From NCBI GenBank assembly GCA_017502865.1, contig JAFVUD010000006.1:253832-296165 (forward strand): 42,334 nucleotides of DNA, read 5' to 3'. The stretch comes from Alphaproteobacteria bacterium (lineage in GTDB: Bacteria; Pseudomonadota; Alphaproteobacteria; Rs-D84). Positions 23,068 to 32,270 of the stretch are shown here, one piece after another (within the stretch, counting starts at the first letter, position 1; the number at the start of each line of letters is the position of its first letter). A program made the position numbers and the translations under genes. The notes beneath the pieces were generated by a model. The model did no database searches. It worked only from the letters and a program-made list of their open reading frames with translations, and had not been told where the DNA came from.

Positions 23068-24857
23068 ATGAAGCAATCTAATATCCGTAATTTTTCAATC
23101 GTTGCACATATCGATCATGGTAAATCAACACTGTCGGACAGACTTATCGAATTTACAGGGGGACTGGAATCACGTGAAATGAAGGCACAAGTGCTGGATT
23201 CGATGGATATCGAACGTGAACGTGGTATTACTATTAAGGCCCAGACAGTGCGATTGAACTATAAGGCAAAAAATGGTGAAGTGTATCAATTGAATCTGAT
23301 GGATACGCCGGGACATGTGGACTTTTCATACGAAGTGTCACGGTCGCTGGCGGCGTGCGAAGGGGCGTTGGTGCTGGTCGATGCGACCCAGGGGGTTCAG
23401 GCACAGACGTTGGCAAATGCGTATTTGGCGTTGGATAATGATTTGGAAATGCTGCCGGTGCTGAACAAGATTGATTTGCCGTCCAGTGATGTTGCCGCTA
23501 CACGTGAACAGATTGCAGATGTAATTGGATTAGATGCAAATGATGCGTTGGCTGTGTCGGGCAAAACAGGGGATGGGGTGCCAGAACTGCTGGAAGAAAT
23601 TGTGACAAAGTTGCCACCACCACATGGTGATGAAAATGCACCGACACGGGCATTGCTGGTGGATTCGTGGTATGATTCTTATTTGGGTGTGGTGATTTTG
23701 GTGCGTGTGGTTGATGGTACACTAAATCGTGGGCAAAAGATTAAATTTATCGCAACCGGTGCAGAATATGTTGTAGATAAAATTGGGTACTTTACGCCGA
23801 AAATGGTGAATGTAGATGTGCTGCATACCGGCGAAATTGGATTTATTATCACAGGTATGAAGACTATTCACGACTGCAAGGTTGGGGATACAATCACAGA
23901 TGCACGCGCAACAGTTGATATGTTGCCAGGGTTTAAACCATCGGTGCCGGTGGTGTTTTCTTCGTTCTTTCCGGTCGAGGCAGATGATTATCCAACATTC
24001 CGTGAAAGCGCAGAAAAGTTAGCGTTGAATGATGCATCGTTTATGTTCACAGTGGAAAAATCGTCTGCGCTGGGATTTGGGTTGAGATGCGGATTCTTGG
24101 GCCTGTTGCATATGGAAATTATTAGCGAACGGTTAAGTCGTGAATTTAACCTGAACCTGATTAATACAGTGCCCAGTGTGCTGTACAAGGTGCATTTGCG
24201 TGACGGCGAAGTGATTGATTTGGAAAACCCAGCCGATATGCCAGATCCAACCAGAATTGCATCTGTGGAAGAACCATGGGTGCGGGCGACAATTATGATG
24301 CCTGATAAATATATGGGTGGAATTATGGCACTGTGTTCTGAACGGCGTGGGGTGCAAGAAATATTTCGTATGTGGGAAATCGTGCAGTGTTGGTTTATCA
24401 ATTGCCGTTGGCAGAAATTGTGTTCGATTTCTATGACCGGGTAAAATCGCTGTCGTCGGGGTACGCATCGTTTGACTATGTGGTGCAGGGGTATCAGCCG
24501 TCTGATTTGGTCAAAGTGTCTATTTTGGTCAACGAAGAAAATGTAGAACCGCTGTCGTTTATGTGCCACCGTTCGTTCGCAGAAAAACGTGGCCGTCAAA
24601 TCGTAGAAAAATTAAAAGATTTAATTCCACGGCATCAATTCAAAATTCCGCTGCAGGCGGCAATCGGTGGAAAAATTATAGCCAGAGAGACTATCGCAGC
24701 ATATCGCAAGGATGTGACTGCAAAATGCTATGGGGGGGATATTACGCGTAAACGTAAGTTGCTGGAAAAACAGAAAGAGGGTAAAAAACGTATGCGTACA
24801 TTCGGTAATGTAGAAATTCCACAGTCTGCGTTTATTAATGCATTAAAGGTTTCATAA
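23068..24857 (+). pseudogene. lepA: Elongation factor 4 (LepA), single-base frameshift
   Basis: LepA (EF4) is a translational GTPase that acts on ribosomes. The first frame (23068-24444) carries '[14 protein letters not shown]' (G1), '[10 protein letters not shown]', 'DTPGHVDF' (G3) and 'NKIDLPSSD' (G4), then turns to nonsense after 'RRGVQE'. The second frame (in phase from about 24360 to 24857) resumes at '[19 protein letters not shown]' and runs to the conserved C-terminus '[20 protein letters not shown]' and 'GNVEIPQ'. One extra A in the run at 24359-24361 would restore a 596-aa protein of normal length. It is either a real mutation or a homopolymer read error; all other parts look intact. 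Confidence 0.85.
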
Positions 24858-24869
24858 GGGTAATAGATT

Positions 24870-25604
24870 ATGTTTGATTTAGATGTTATACGTCAAAAAA
24901 GACGTGTGAAAGCGGCAAAGAAAAAAATTACATCGCACTTTACAGATGGGTGGCCAGATGCAGCACGCTATGGCCAGCGGTCACACTGTATTAAATGCGA
25001 CAGTTGGCATACGATGTGGCCATTTGCAACAGCACGTGAAACAAATGTTTGTAAATATTTTAGTAATACAGGTTGTGTCTGCAAGGATTGTTCTGGCTAT
25101 GCTGCCAGCCAAAAATATGTTTATGAATTGGGGCGATTACAGTCTGCGTTGAATGAAGAAGAACTGGGGTGGGCAGATTATGTGTGTAAGACTTCGTTAA
25201 GCCAGAAAATTCAAGACTGGAAGGAATTCAAAGAACTGAAACGGCAGATTGAAGATGCATACAGTTTGCTGAAAACACAACGGGAACATTTGCAGTATAC
25301 GTTCGATGAAGATGATGATTCAGAAGCGGTGAATGCATGTATCAAACGCAGAATATATATGTATGAAAAGCGTTATGATAAAAAGGGCAAGGTTATAAAT
25401 TATGTGCCGTGCTATACACGGCCAACACATTGTACGGAATTTGCACCGATGGATGATGAACAGTTATGTCCGCATACAAACTGTGTCGCGTATGGGGCAA
25501 ATAAAAAATATTATGACGTACGTATGTGGATTAAACGGTTGGAAAAACAGCGGGATAATTTCTGGCAAAATAAAATCGAAGCGTTGCGTGAAAAAGTACG
25601 ATAA
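24870..25604 (+). CDS. Cys-rich protein of unknown function
   Basis: The 244-aa protein was not recognised. It begins 12 bases after lepA and ends 17 bases before the recombinase-like gene, so all three may be co-transcribed. It is very basic at the N-terminus and has many Cys and His residues in possible metal-binding groups: 'HCIKCDSWHTMW', 'CVCKDCSG', 'VPCYTRPTHC' and 'LCPHTNC'. The centre is helical and charged ('WKEFKELKRQIEDAYSLL'). There is no signal peptide or membrane segment. A zinc-binding, nucleic-acid-related role is possible but is inference. Confidence 0.65.
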   Translation: MFDLDVIRQKRRVKAAKKKITSHFTDGWPDAARYGQRSHCIKCDSWHTMWPFATARETNVCKYFSNTGCVCKDCSGYAASQKYVYELGRLQSALNEEELGWADYVCKTSLSQKIQDWKEFKELKRQIEDAYSLLKTQREHLQYTFDEDDDSEAVNACIKRRIYMYEKRYDKKGKVINYVPCYTRPTHCTEFAPMDDEQLCPHTNCVAYGANKKYYDVRMWIKRLEKQRDNFWQNKIEALREKVR

Positions 25605-25621
25605 AACCAAAGGGGCCGAAT

Positions 25622-26638
25622 ATGGCACATCAATTTTATTTTAATCCGTATATTCTGGATAATTTGCCGGCACCACGGGTGGGCTTTGATGTAGTTCAAG
25701 ATTTGTCGGACCCCAGATTGCGTATGTATATTACCAGTCGTGGTGTGAAAACGTTCTTTGTGCGTAAACGGGTGCATGGTAAAGACAAGCGTATTATTAT
25801 TGGAAATTATCCGGATATGGATATCGAAGATGCACGTTCGGCGGTGCCACAGATTCTGGAACGGGCGGCACAAAAACCAATTACACGCAGACGTAAAATT
25901 GTATTCGAAAAATTCTTGCAAATATATATGAATGGGCGGGTGCGTCGTGGTGAAGATTCGCGTATGAAATTAGAACGTGCAATTAAACGGCATCTGGGTG
26001 GATTGTTTGAAAAAAATGTTTCTGAAATTACAGCAGATGATGTTCGCAGTGTGATTGAAAGCATTTCGGGGGTTGCGATTGCAGGGCGTATGCAGGAATT
26101 TCTGCAAAGTGTGTTTAATTTTGCGCTGGAACAGGGGTATGTGAAAAAGCATCCAATGCAGGGTATGCAAAAAATTGAACAAAAACGTCGGGTGCGTCCA
26201 TTGACACGTGCAGGATTTAAACGCTTGGTGAATGCGATTCGTCAGGAACCTGTGCAGAATTTGCGGGCGGCATTCTTTATGTTGATTTATGGTTTTGCAC
26301 ACAAATCAAAAGTGTTCGCAATGAAGTGGGAAGATTTGGATTTTAACCATGATTTGTGGGAAAACAGACCATTGTCAGACAGGGCGATTGTGTTGCTGGA
26401 AGATTTGCCACAGGCCGGTGAATGGGTGTTCCCAGGACGTGGTGGTTTTCATATTACAGACCCACGTGTCGCCTGGAAGCGTGTGGCAACCAATGCGGGG
26501 ATTCCAAATTTGACAATGGATGATGTCTATAAATTTTTGGCACGACAATTGGTCTGGGCACCGGATCGTGAAGATTTACGTATGAATATAAATGACCTGT
26601 TGGATGAACTGATGGCAGATGATGATAACGAATTGTAA
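25622..26638 (+). CDS. Tyrosine-recombinase-like protein, probably inactive
   Basis: The 338-aa protein has the layout of phage-type integrases: an N-terminal arm-binding-like domain ('RMYITSRGVKTFFVRKRV', 'IIIGNYPDMDIEDARSAV'), a core-binding helical domain ('FALEQGYVKKHPMQ') and the remains of the catalytic domain. The last keeps 'FAMKWEDLDF', 'PLSDRAIVLLEDLP' and 'GEWVFPGRGGFHITDPRVAW'. The catalytic residues seem lost: the GxRxGE box reads 'GFAHKSKVF', the HxLRHT box reads 'MDDVYKFLARQ', and no Tyr nucleophile follows. The frame is intact, so it may have been kept as a DNA-binding protein. No att sites or phage genes were seen. Confidence 0.75.
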   Translation: MAHQFYFNPYILDNLPAPRVGFDVVQDLSDPRLRMYITSRGVKTFFVRKRVHGKDKRIIIGNYPDMDIEDARSAVPQILERAAQKPITRRRKIVFEKFLQIYMNGRVRRGEDSRMKLERAIKRHLGGLFEKNVSEITADDVRSVIESISGVAIAGRMQEFLQSVFNFALEQGYVKKHPMQGMQKIEQKRRVRPLTRAGFKRLVNAIRQEPVQNLRAAFFMLIYGFAHKSKVFAMKWEDLDFNHDLWENRPLSDRAIVLLEDLPQAGEWVFPGRGGFHITDPRVAWKRVATNAGIPNLTMDDVYKFLARQLVWAPDREDLRMNINDLLDELMADDDNEL

Positions 26639-26672
26639 TTTTTATGGTTTTGTTACCGTTTGTTATAATTTC

Positions 26673-26699
26673 TTGACATGTGCAGGCTAAAATGATAGT
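26673..26699 (+). promoter_or_regulatory. Putative acpP promoter
   Basis: A perfect TTGACA (26673-26678) is followed by a weak GATAGT (26694-26699) at 15 bases. The leader of about 50 bases contains a small hairpin, GTCCC/GGGAC, near 26713-26727. Confidence 0.35.
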
Positions 26700-26757
26700 T
26701 TTATGTAGTGTCGTCCCAAAAGGGGACCAAAAAAATAACAAAAAAAGGAAAAGAAAA

Positions 26758-26997
26758 ATGGCAGAAACAACATTTGAACAGGTAAAAGCGATTATCGTTG
26801 AAAAATTAGGCGTTAGCGCTGATGAAGTTAAAGAAACTTCTTCTTTTGTAAACGATTTGGGCGCAGACAGCTTGGACGTTGTTGAATTCGTTATGGAAGT
26901 TGAAAAGAAATTTGATATCACAATTCCAGACGATGATGCAGGTAAACTGGATACAGTTGATAAGGCTGTTGCATACATCGAAGCACATAAAAAATAA
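26758..26997 (+). CDS. acpP: Acyl carrier protein
   Basis: ACP carries growing acyl chains on a phosphopantetheine arm through fatty-acid synthesis. The 79-aa acidic product has '[19 protein letters not shown]', and the Ser in DSL (about residue 38) is the attachment site. The frame is open to 26680, but ATG 26758 follows AAGGAAAAG and gives the standard N-terminus '[13 protein letters not shown]'. It is followed by a terminator and then fabF, the usual acpP-fabF order. Confidence 0.97.
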   Translation: MAETTFEQVKAIIVEKLGVSADEVKETSSFVNDLGADSLDVVEFVMEVEKKFDITIPDDDAGKLDTVDKAVAYIEAHKK

Positions 26998-27021
26998 TTT
27001 GTGTGATTTATCGTATTAAGA

Positions 27022-27052
27022 AAAGCACCGACGGTTGTTGGTGCTTTTTTTC
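27022..27052 (+). terminator. Intrinsic terminator after acpP
   Basis: AAAGCACC (27022-27029) pairs with GGTGCTTT (27040-27047) and extends inward to a GGTT loop; a T-run follows. Confidence 0.85.
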
Positions 27053-27128
27053 TGTATTTTTTCAGATATTCAGTGTATGATTGCCGTGTATGTTAGTTAT
27101 GTTTAATCATAATAAAGGATTATAAATA

Positions 27129-28379
27129 ATGAAAAGAGTTGTTATTACCGGTATGGGAATTGTTTCGCCTGTGGGGACAGGGCTTGAATATGCATGGAAG
27201 AATGTTGTTGCCGGTAAATCAGGTATTCGTAAAATTACAGAATTTAATGTTGATGATTTGGCATCACAGATTGCAGGTATTCCACAACGTGGAACAGAAC
27301 CAGGTCAGTTTAATCCAGATGCAGTTATTGAACCACGTGAACAGCGTAAAATGGATAACACAATTATCTATGCGATTGTTGCCGCAGATGAAGCAATCAA
27401 AGATGCGGGTCTGGATACATACGAAGGCGACAAAGAACGCATTGGTGTTTCCATCGGCAGTGGGATTGGTGGTTTGAATACTATTTATGAAAACTGTGTT
27501 GAATTGCATGATGGTGGTCCACGCAGGGTAAGTCCTTTCTTTATTCCAAAAGGCATTATCAATATGGCAGCGGGTCATGTGTCAATTCGTTATGGGTTAA
27601 AGGGCCCAAATATTTCAACTGTGACAGCATGCGCAACCGGTGCACATTCAATTGGCGAAGCGGCACGTATGATTAAATATGGTGATGCAGATATTATGAT
27701 TTGTGGTGGTGCCGAAGGTGCGGTAGGCCGAATCGGTTTGGCAGGGTTTTCAGCGATGAAGGCATTAAGCACACGCAATGATGAACCAGAAAAAGCGTCA
27801 CGTCCATGGGATAAAAATCGTGATGGTTTCATCATGGCCGAAGGTGCCGGTATTTTGGTTCTGGAAGAATATGAACATGCGGTAAAACGTGGTGCAAAAA
27901 TCTATGCCGAGGTTGCAGGCTTTGGTATGTCGGGCGATGCGTATCATATTACAGCGCCGTCACCAAATGGCGAAGGTGGCAAACGTGCAATGATGGCCGC
28001 TATTAAAGATGCAGGTTTAACACCAGCCGATGTTGATTATGTAAATGCACATGGTACATCAACTGGTTTGGGTGACGTTGGCGAATTGGCAGCAGTGCAA
28101 AGTTTGTTTGGTGATTCGCCGGTGTCTATGTCGTCAACAAAATCAGTGACCGGTCACTTGTTGGGGGCCGCCGGTGCAGTAGAAGCAATATTCTGTGTAT
28201 TGGCGATGCGTGATGGTGTTGTGCCACCAACAATCAATCTGGAAGAGCCAGAAGATGCGGTTGGTAATTTCGACCTGGTTCCAAACAAGGCCAAAGAACG
28301 CAAGGTGGATGTTGCGTTAAGTAATTCTTTTGGGTTTGGTGGGACGAATGCGTCTGTTGTGTTCAAGAAAATCAAATAA
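27129..28379 (+). CDS. fabF: Beta-ketoacyl-ACP synthase II
   Basis: FabF condenses malonyl-ACP with acyl-ACP in chain elongation. The 416-aa product is a full-length thiolase-fold KAS II. The nucleophile Cys is in 'VTACATGAHSIGEA', and the two catalytic His are in 'NAHGTSTGLGD' and 'SVTGHLLGAAGAVEA'. The C-terminal 'NSFGFGGTNASVVF' is typical. It is downstream of acpP, across a terminator, so it may have its own promoter. Repeat copies E and F follow the stop. Confidence 0.96.
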   Translation: MKRVVITGMGIVSPVGTGLEYAWKNVVAGKSGIRKITEFNVDDLASQIAGIPQRGTEPGQFNPDAVIEPREQRKMDNTIIYAIVAADEAIKDAGLDTYEGDKERIGVSIGSGIGGLNTIYENCVELHDGGPRRVSPFFIPKGIINMAAGHVSIRYGLKGPNISTVTACATGAHSIGEAARMIKYGDADIMICGGAEGAVGRIGLAGFSAMKALSTRNDEPEKASRPWDKNRDGFIMAEGAGILVLEEYEHAVKRGAKIYAEVAGFGMSGDAYHITAPSPNGEGGKRAMMAAIKDAGLTPADVDYVNAHGTSTGLGDVGELAAVQSLFGDSPVSMSSTKSVTGHLLGAAGAVEAIFCVLAMRDGVVPPTINLEEPEDAVGNFDLVPNKAKERKVDVALSNSFGFGGTNASVVFKKIK

Positions 28380-28385
28380 AAAATA

Positions 28386-28481
28386 AATTATAATAATTCA
28401 TCTGTGGGCGGTCCCGACAACTCATGTAGCGGTTTGTACACTACGTTGTCAGGACCGTTCCACATCTAAATCATTCTAATT
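28386..28481. repeat. Palindromic repeat, copy E
   Basis: It starts seven bases after the fabF stop. The outer stem (28404-28421 with 28445-28463) has a third distinct sequence, including CGGTCC/GGACCG and GACAAC/GTTGTC, with small mismatches. The core has one extra G (GTAGCGGTTTGTACACTAC). Both flanks match copy A. Confidence 0.8.
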
Positions 28482-28499
28482 CATTTTTAACAAGCAAGG

Positions 28500-28545
28500 G
28501 GGGCGGGAATTTTATGTAGCGTCATGTACACTATGATTCCCGGTT
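28500..28545. repeat. Palindromic repeat, copy F (partial)
   Basis: A diverged tandem partner of copy E. The stem CGGGAAT (28504-28510) pairs with ATTCCCG (28536-28542) around TGTAGCGTCATGTACACTAT. The flanks are not recognisable. Confidence 0.65.
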
Positions 28546-28559
28546 TATTTGTGTGGGGA

Positions 28560-29065
28560 TTATTTCTTTTTCTGGACAAAGTGTTTGTATAAAAATCGTT
28601 GGATTTTTTGGCGTGGGCCTTCGTCAAAGGCAAAGAAATTTTTAGGCAGGTCAGGATATCGGTATATTTTGATGTAGCCCAGTTCTTCGCCACGTAGCAG
28701 TTTTTGCATCACGTCTGGAATCTGTATTGCTTTGATTGGTTTGACGGGTTCTGTGGAAATATATTCAATTACAGTAACGGATTTATATGGGTGCAGTTTT
28801 GTTAATTGGAATTGCGTGTGTGGCAAAACATAGATTACGCCGGATACGCCGCGGTATGTTTTTCAAATGAACCTGGAAAGGATTCGACAATGATTGCAGT
28901 GTCGTTTTCTATCCCGAAATAATTATTGCCTTTGTTATAAACTGCGTATCGCAGGGCAGAGGCAAAATTTGGTGTGGCAAAAACATATGGCGTGGACAGG
29001 TGACCATCCAGGTGCGGGGTGATTTCTGATAAATTTTGAACCGCAGTTCCATGATATAATTCCAT
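28560..29065 (-). pseudogene. Frameshifted 'YHGT' protein
   Basis: Two frames join into one 168-aa protein if one base is added. The first part (29065 to about 28860) starts 'MELYHGTAVQNLSEITPHL' and has 'TPYVFATPNFASALRYAV'. The second (to 28560) continues 'GVSGVIYVLPHTQFQLTK' to 'HFVQKKK'. The break is at a run of five T on the plus strand (28859-28863); one more would restore 'FEKTYRGVSGVIYVLP'. The 'LYHGT ... VFATP ... A..YA' pattern recalls ADP-ribosyltransferase-like folds, but this is weak and the function is unknown. It is flanked by repeat copy F and tRNA-Pro. Confidence 0.6.
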
Positions 29066-29211
29066 AAATAAAATTTTATAACGAAAAGTGTTTTTGTCAA
29101 CATAAAGTTTCTTGGGTAAAAATGCATCATTACAAGTAAAGAGATAAAAAAATCGGGTTGATTTTTGTTGGCATAGGTTGCATAATCCCATGTGCAAAAA
29201 ATATGAGTTTG

Positions 29212-29288
<77 letters not shown>

Positions 29289-29302
29289 GATATAAAGACA
29301 AA

Positions 29303-29328
29303 GCCACCGTTCGGTGGTATTTTTTTTG
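29303..29328 (+). terminator. Intrinsic terminator after tRNA-Pro
   Basis: CCACCG (29304-29309), TT, CGGTGG (29312-29317), followed by a run of T. Confidence 0.85.
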
Positions 29329-29407
29329 AATTTTTTTTAACATTTTTTCTTGTAATTTTTAAGATGTTGCACCATATTTATTTCTGCACAAGAAAAAAGG
29401 AATGAAA

Positions 29408-31099
29408 ATGTTTGCACTGCGTTTCTTGTCAAAGGCGAACTTTGATAATTATGATGATTATAGACAGAATGCAGTACCAAATGTTCCAGAAAACTTTAAC
29501 TTTGCATATGATGTGGTAGATGAAATTGCAAAAGAGGTACCGGATAAAGTTGCGGTGATTTGGACTGATGATAAGCAGAATGTAAAAAATATTACATTTA
29601 AAGATTTGTCCCGATATTCAACAATGGTGGCAAATTACCTGACCGCCCAGGGGTTAAAAAAGGGGGATACGGTTTTATTGTTTATGCGTCGCCGCTGGGA
29701 ATACTGGGTGCTGATGATGGCGATGCATAAAATTGGGGTGATTCCAATTCCTTCGACCAATCAATTAAAAGCAGAAGATATTAAATACAGATTGGAAACA
29801 GCAAAAACACGTGCAGTTATTGCATTTGATGATGGGCATATCATGAATGAAATTCGAACTGCAATTGGGGATATGGATGTGATGCTGATTCCGTCAACTG
29901 AAATCGCAGGCGCAATTGACAACTGGCCCGATGTGATGGAACGTGTGCCAAATACCAATGATGATACAATGGTGGTCTATTTTACCAGTGGTACAACAGA
30001 TATGCCGAAAATGGTTGCACATAATTTTGCATATCCGTTGGGGCATATAAATACAGCTGTGTTTTGGCAACGTTTGAATGATGATGATATTCATTTCACG
30101 TTATCTGAATCTGGTTGGGCAAAATGTTCATGGGGAAAAATGTACGGTCAATGGTTGGCCGGTGCCACAGTGTTTGTTTTTGATTTCAGTGGTGTGTTTA
30201 CGGCGCATGATTTGCTGAATGCAATTTCAAATCATCATATCACTTCGTTCTGTGCACCACCGACAGCATATAAGATGATGATTCATGCAGATATGAGCAA
30301 GTATGATTTGTCATCATTACGCAAGGCAGACATTGCCGGTGAAGCGTTGAATCCAGAAGTTTATGAACGTTTCTTGGACCAGACGGGGATTAAACTGCGT
30401 GAAGGTTTTGGTCAGACAGAAACCAGTGTTCAATTGTTCACAAACCCATGGATTGAACCAAAGCCGGGCTCTATGGGGATGCCGGCGGCGGGATGGGATG
30501 TTCAGCTGTTGGATGAACGTGGTCGTCAAATTACAGAAGATGGGATTGTTGGTGAAATCTGTATCTGTGTGAAAGAGGGTCGTCCAGTTGGTCTGTTCCA
30601 GGGGTATCATAAAAATGAAAAGATGACGGCGGCGGTTTGTCGTGATGGATATTATCACACGGGTGACGTTGCATATCGGGATCATGATGGGTATTACTGG
30701 TTTGTGGGACGTAATGACGATTTGATTAAGACCAGTGGTTATCGTGTCAGTCCGTTCGAAGTAGAAAGTGTTTTGTTGGAGCATCCATCGGTGCGTGAAG
30801 TTGCGGTCACTGGTGTGCCGGATCCATCACGTGGCCAGGCGGTCAAGGCGACAATTGTGCTGAATAAATATTTCCAGCCATCTGATGTTTTGATGCGACA
30901 ATTGCAGGCACATGTCAAAGAAAAAACGGCACCGTATAAATGCCCACGTGTGATTGAATTTGTTGACAGTATTCCAATGACAATCAGTGGGAAAATTCGG
31001 CGTGCATTGATTCGTACACTGGACAGTGCCAAGGAAACAATTGTAGATCCGATTCGAAATACAATTGGTTTGAACAAGGATTCAGAAGAAGAAAAGTAA
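29408..31099 (+). CDS. AMP-forming acyl-CoA synthetase
   Basis: The 563-aa protein belongs to the ANL (AMP-binding) superfamily and resembles the medium-chain acyl-CoA synthetase group. It activates a carboxylic acid with ATP and then forms the CoA thioester. The P-loop reads 'YFTSGTTDMPKM' (Asp in place of the usual Gly), followed by 'GFGQTE' and 'YYHTGDVAYRDHDGYYWFVG'. The hinge is 'DDLIKTSGYRVSPFEVE', and the catalytic Lys is in 'MTISGKIRR'. The second ATG (29408) has AGGA at good spacing; the first (29402) is too close. The acid substrate cannot be told. A terminator follows. Confidence 0.88.
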   Translation: MFALRFLSKANFDNYDDYRQNAVPNVPENFNFAYDVVDEIAKEVPDKVAVIWTDDKQNVKNITFKDLSRYSTMVANYLTAQGLKKGDTVLLFMRRRWEYWVLMMAMHKIGVIPIPSTNQLKAEDIKYRLETAKTRAVIAFDDGHIMNEIRTAIGDMDVMLIPSTEIAGAIDNWPDVMERVPNTNDDTMVVYFTSGTTDMPKMVAHNFAYPLGHINTAVFWQRLNDDDIHFTLSESGWAKCSWGKMYGQWLAGATVFVFDFSGVFTAHDLLNAISNHHITSFCAPPTAYKMMIHADMSKYDLSSLRKADIAGEALNPEVYERFLDQTGIKLREGFGQTETSVQLFTNPWIEPKPGSMGMPAAGWDVQLLDERGRQITEDGIVGEICICVKEGRPVGLFQGYHKNEKMTAAVCRDGYYHTGDVAYRDHDGYYWFVGRNDDLIKTSGYRVSPFEVESVLLEHPSVREVAVTGVPDPSRGQAVKATIVLNKYFQPSDVLMRQLQAHVKEKTAPYKCPRVIEFVDSIPMTISGKIRRALIRTLDSAKETIVDPIRNTIGLNKDSEEEK

Positions 31100-31100
31100 T

Positions 31101-31128
31101 AAATCGCCCAATATGGGCGATTTTATTT
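31101..31128 (+). terminator. Intrinsic terminator
   Basis: AAATCGCCCA (31101-31110), loop ATA, TGGGCGATTT (31114-31123), then a T-rich stretch. Confidence 0.9.
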
Positions 31129-31129
31129 T

Positions 31130-31157
31130 TTGCAAAAGGGCTTTTATTTGGCATAAT
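31130..31157 (+). promoter_or_regulatory. mltG promoter, possibly leaderless
   Basis: TTGCAA (31130-31135), 16 bases, CATAAT (31152-31157). Transcription would start at about 31164, next to the ATG at 31165. No ribosome site is visible. Confidence 0.5.
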
Positions 31158-31164
31158 GTGCGTT

Positions 31165-32181
31165 ATGAATATAAATAAATTTTTCCGAAAAAATAAATCG
31201 GTTGTATATATTGCGGCGTTTGCGGTGTTGGCGATGCTGCTGTTTATTTTGCAATTTGGGGTGCGGTCACCGGTTAATCGTGCAACCAGTTTTGTTATAA
31301 ATCGTGGCGACAGTGTATCACGTGTGGCAAATCGTTTGGCACAAAAAAAGTTGGTTGTATCAAACCAGACGTTCAAAATTGCCGTTCGGTTAAATGGTGG
31401 GCGTGTGCAAAGTGGCGAATATGATATTCCACGTGGAATCAGTGCGTGGGGATTGGCGCGTATGTTTGCAAATGGTGATGTTGCGGCAACGACCGTTGTT
31501 ATTCCCGAAGGTTTGACCATAAAGCAAATTAAGCAACTGTTATTGCAATCGTCGGGGTTGACCGGTACGGTTGAATGTGAATCTGGCAAGAAAGAACCAG
31601 TTTGTAATTTAAAAGATGGCCAGGTTTTCCCAGATACATATCGTGTGGCCAAGGGGACATCACGTTTGGCGTTGCTGGATTTGGCACGCAAAAAGATGGT
31701 GGATATCGAAGAAAACTGGAAGCGGGCAGGGCAGCCAAAGCCACGACCACTGAAAAACTGGAATGAAGTGATTACATTGGCGTCTATTGTGCAAAAGGAA
31801 ACGCCCCAGGCCGAAGAGATGCCAATTGTGGCCAGTGTGTATGTGAACAGATTGCGTAAAGGTATGCGGTTACAGGCAGACCCAACGGTTGTCTATGCAT
31901 TGACAGACGGTTTGGGGGATATGCAGGGGACACCATTGTTGCGTGGGCATTTGAAAACCGAAAGTCCATATAATACATATATGCGGTCTGGGTTGCCGCC
32001 GGCACCAATTGCAAACGTTGGTATGGCGGCGATTCGGGCGGTGCTGAAACCGGCAGATACAAATTATTTGTTCTTTGTTGCCGATGGCAAGGGTGGGCAT
32101 AAGTTCGCACGTGACTATGAAGAGCATATGCAGAACCATGCTGACTGGCGCAAGATAAAAAAAATTAAAAATAAAAATTAG
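31165..32181 (+). CDS. mltG: Endolytic murein transglycosylase MltG
   Basis: MltG (YceG) cleaves nascent glycan strands at the inner membrane and so sets their length. The 338-aa product has a short cytoplasmic tail, one membrane helix ('VVYIAAFAVLAMLLFILQF'), a LysM-like region ('FVINRGDSVSRVANRLAQKK') and the catalytic domain: 'LASIVQKETPQAEEMPIVAS' (catalytic Glu in QKE), 'VNRLRKGMRLQADPTVVYAL' and 'SPYNTYMRSGLPPAPIAN'. The C-terminus is rich in Lys. An in-frame ATG nine bases upstream overlaps the promoter -10, so 31165 is preferred. It ends before a terminator. Confidence 0.93.
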   Translation: MNINKFFRKNKSVVYIAAFAVLAMLLFILQFGVRSPVNRATSFVINRGDSVSRVANRLAQKKLVVSNQTFKIAVRLNGGRVQSGEYDIPRGISAWGLARMFANGDVAATTVVIPEGLTIKQIKQLLLQSSGLTGTVECESGKKEPVCNLKDGQVFPDTYRVAKGTSRLALLDLARKKMVDIEENWKRAGQPKPRPLKNWNEVITLASIVQKETPQAEEMPIVASVYVNRLRKGMRLQADPTVVYALTDGLGDMQGTPLLRGHLKTESPYNTYMRSGLPPAPIANVGMAAIRAVLKPADTNYLFFVADGKGGHKFARDYEEHMQNHADWRKIKKIKNKN

Positions 32182-32246
32182 AAAGTCGGCACTTGCTTAA
32201 AAATAATAATTATTAAAAAATATAACAAATAATAACAAAATAAAAT

Positions 32247-32270
32247 AACGCCCTGAAATATGGGCGTTTT
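32247..32270 (+). terminator. Intrinsic terminator after mltG
   Basis: AACGCCC (32247-32253) pairs with GGGCGTT (32262-32268), followed by four T. It is weaker than others here because the T-run is short. Confidence 0.7.

Noticed and set aside
24355..24375. Programmed -1 frameshift in lepA
   Set aside because: No X-XXY-YYZ heptamer, downstream structure or internal ribosome-like site is visible, and lepA is not known to use recoding.
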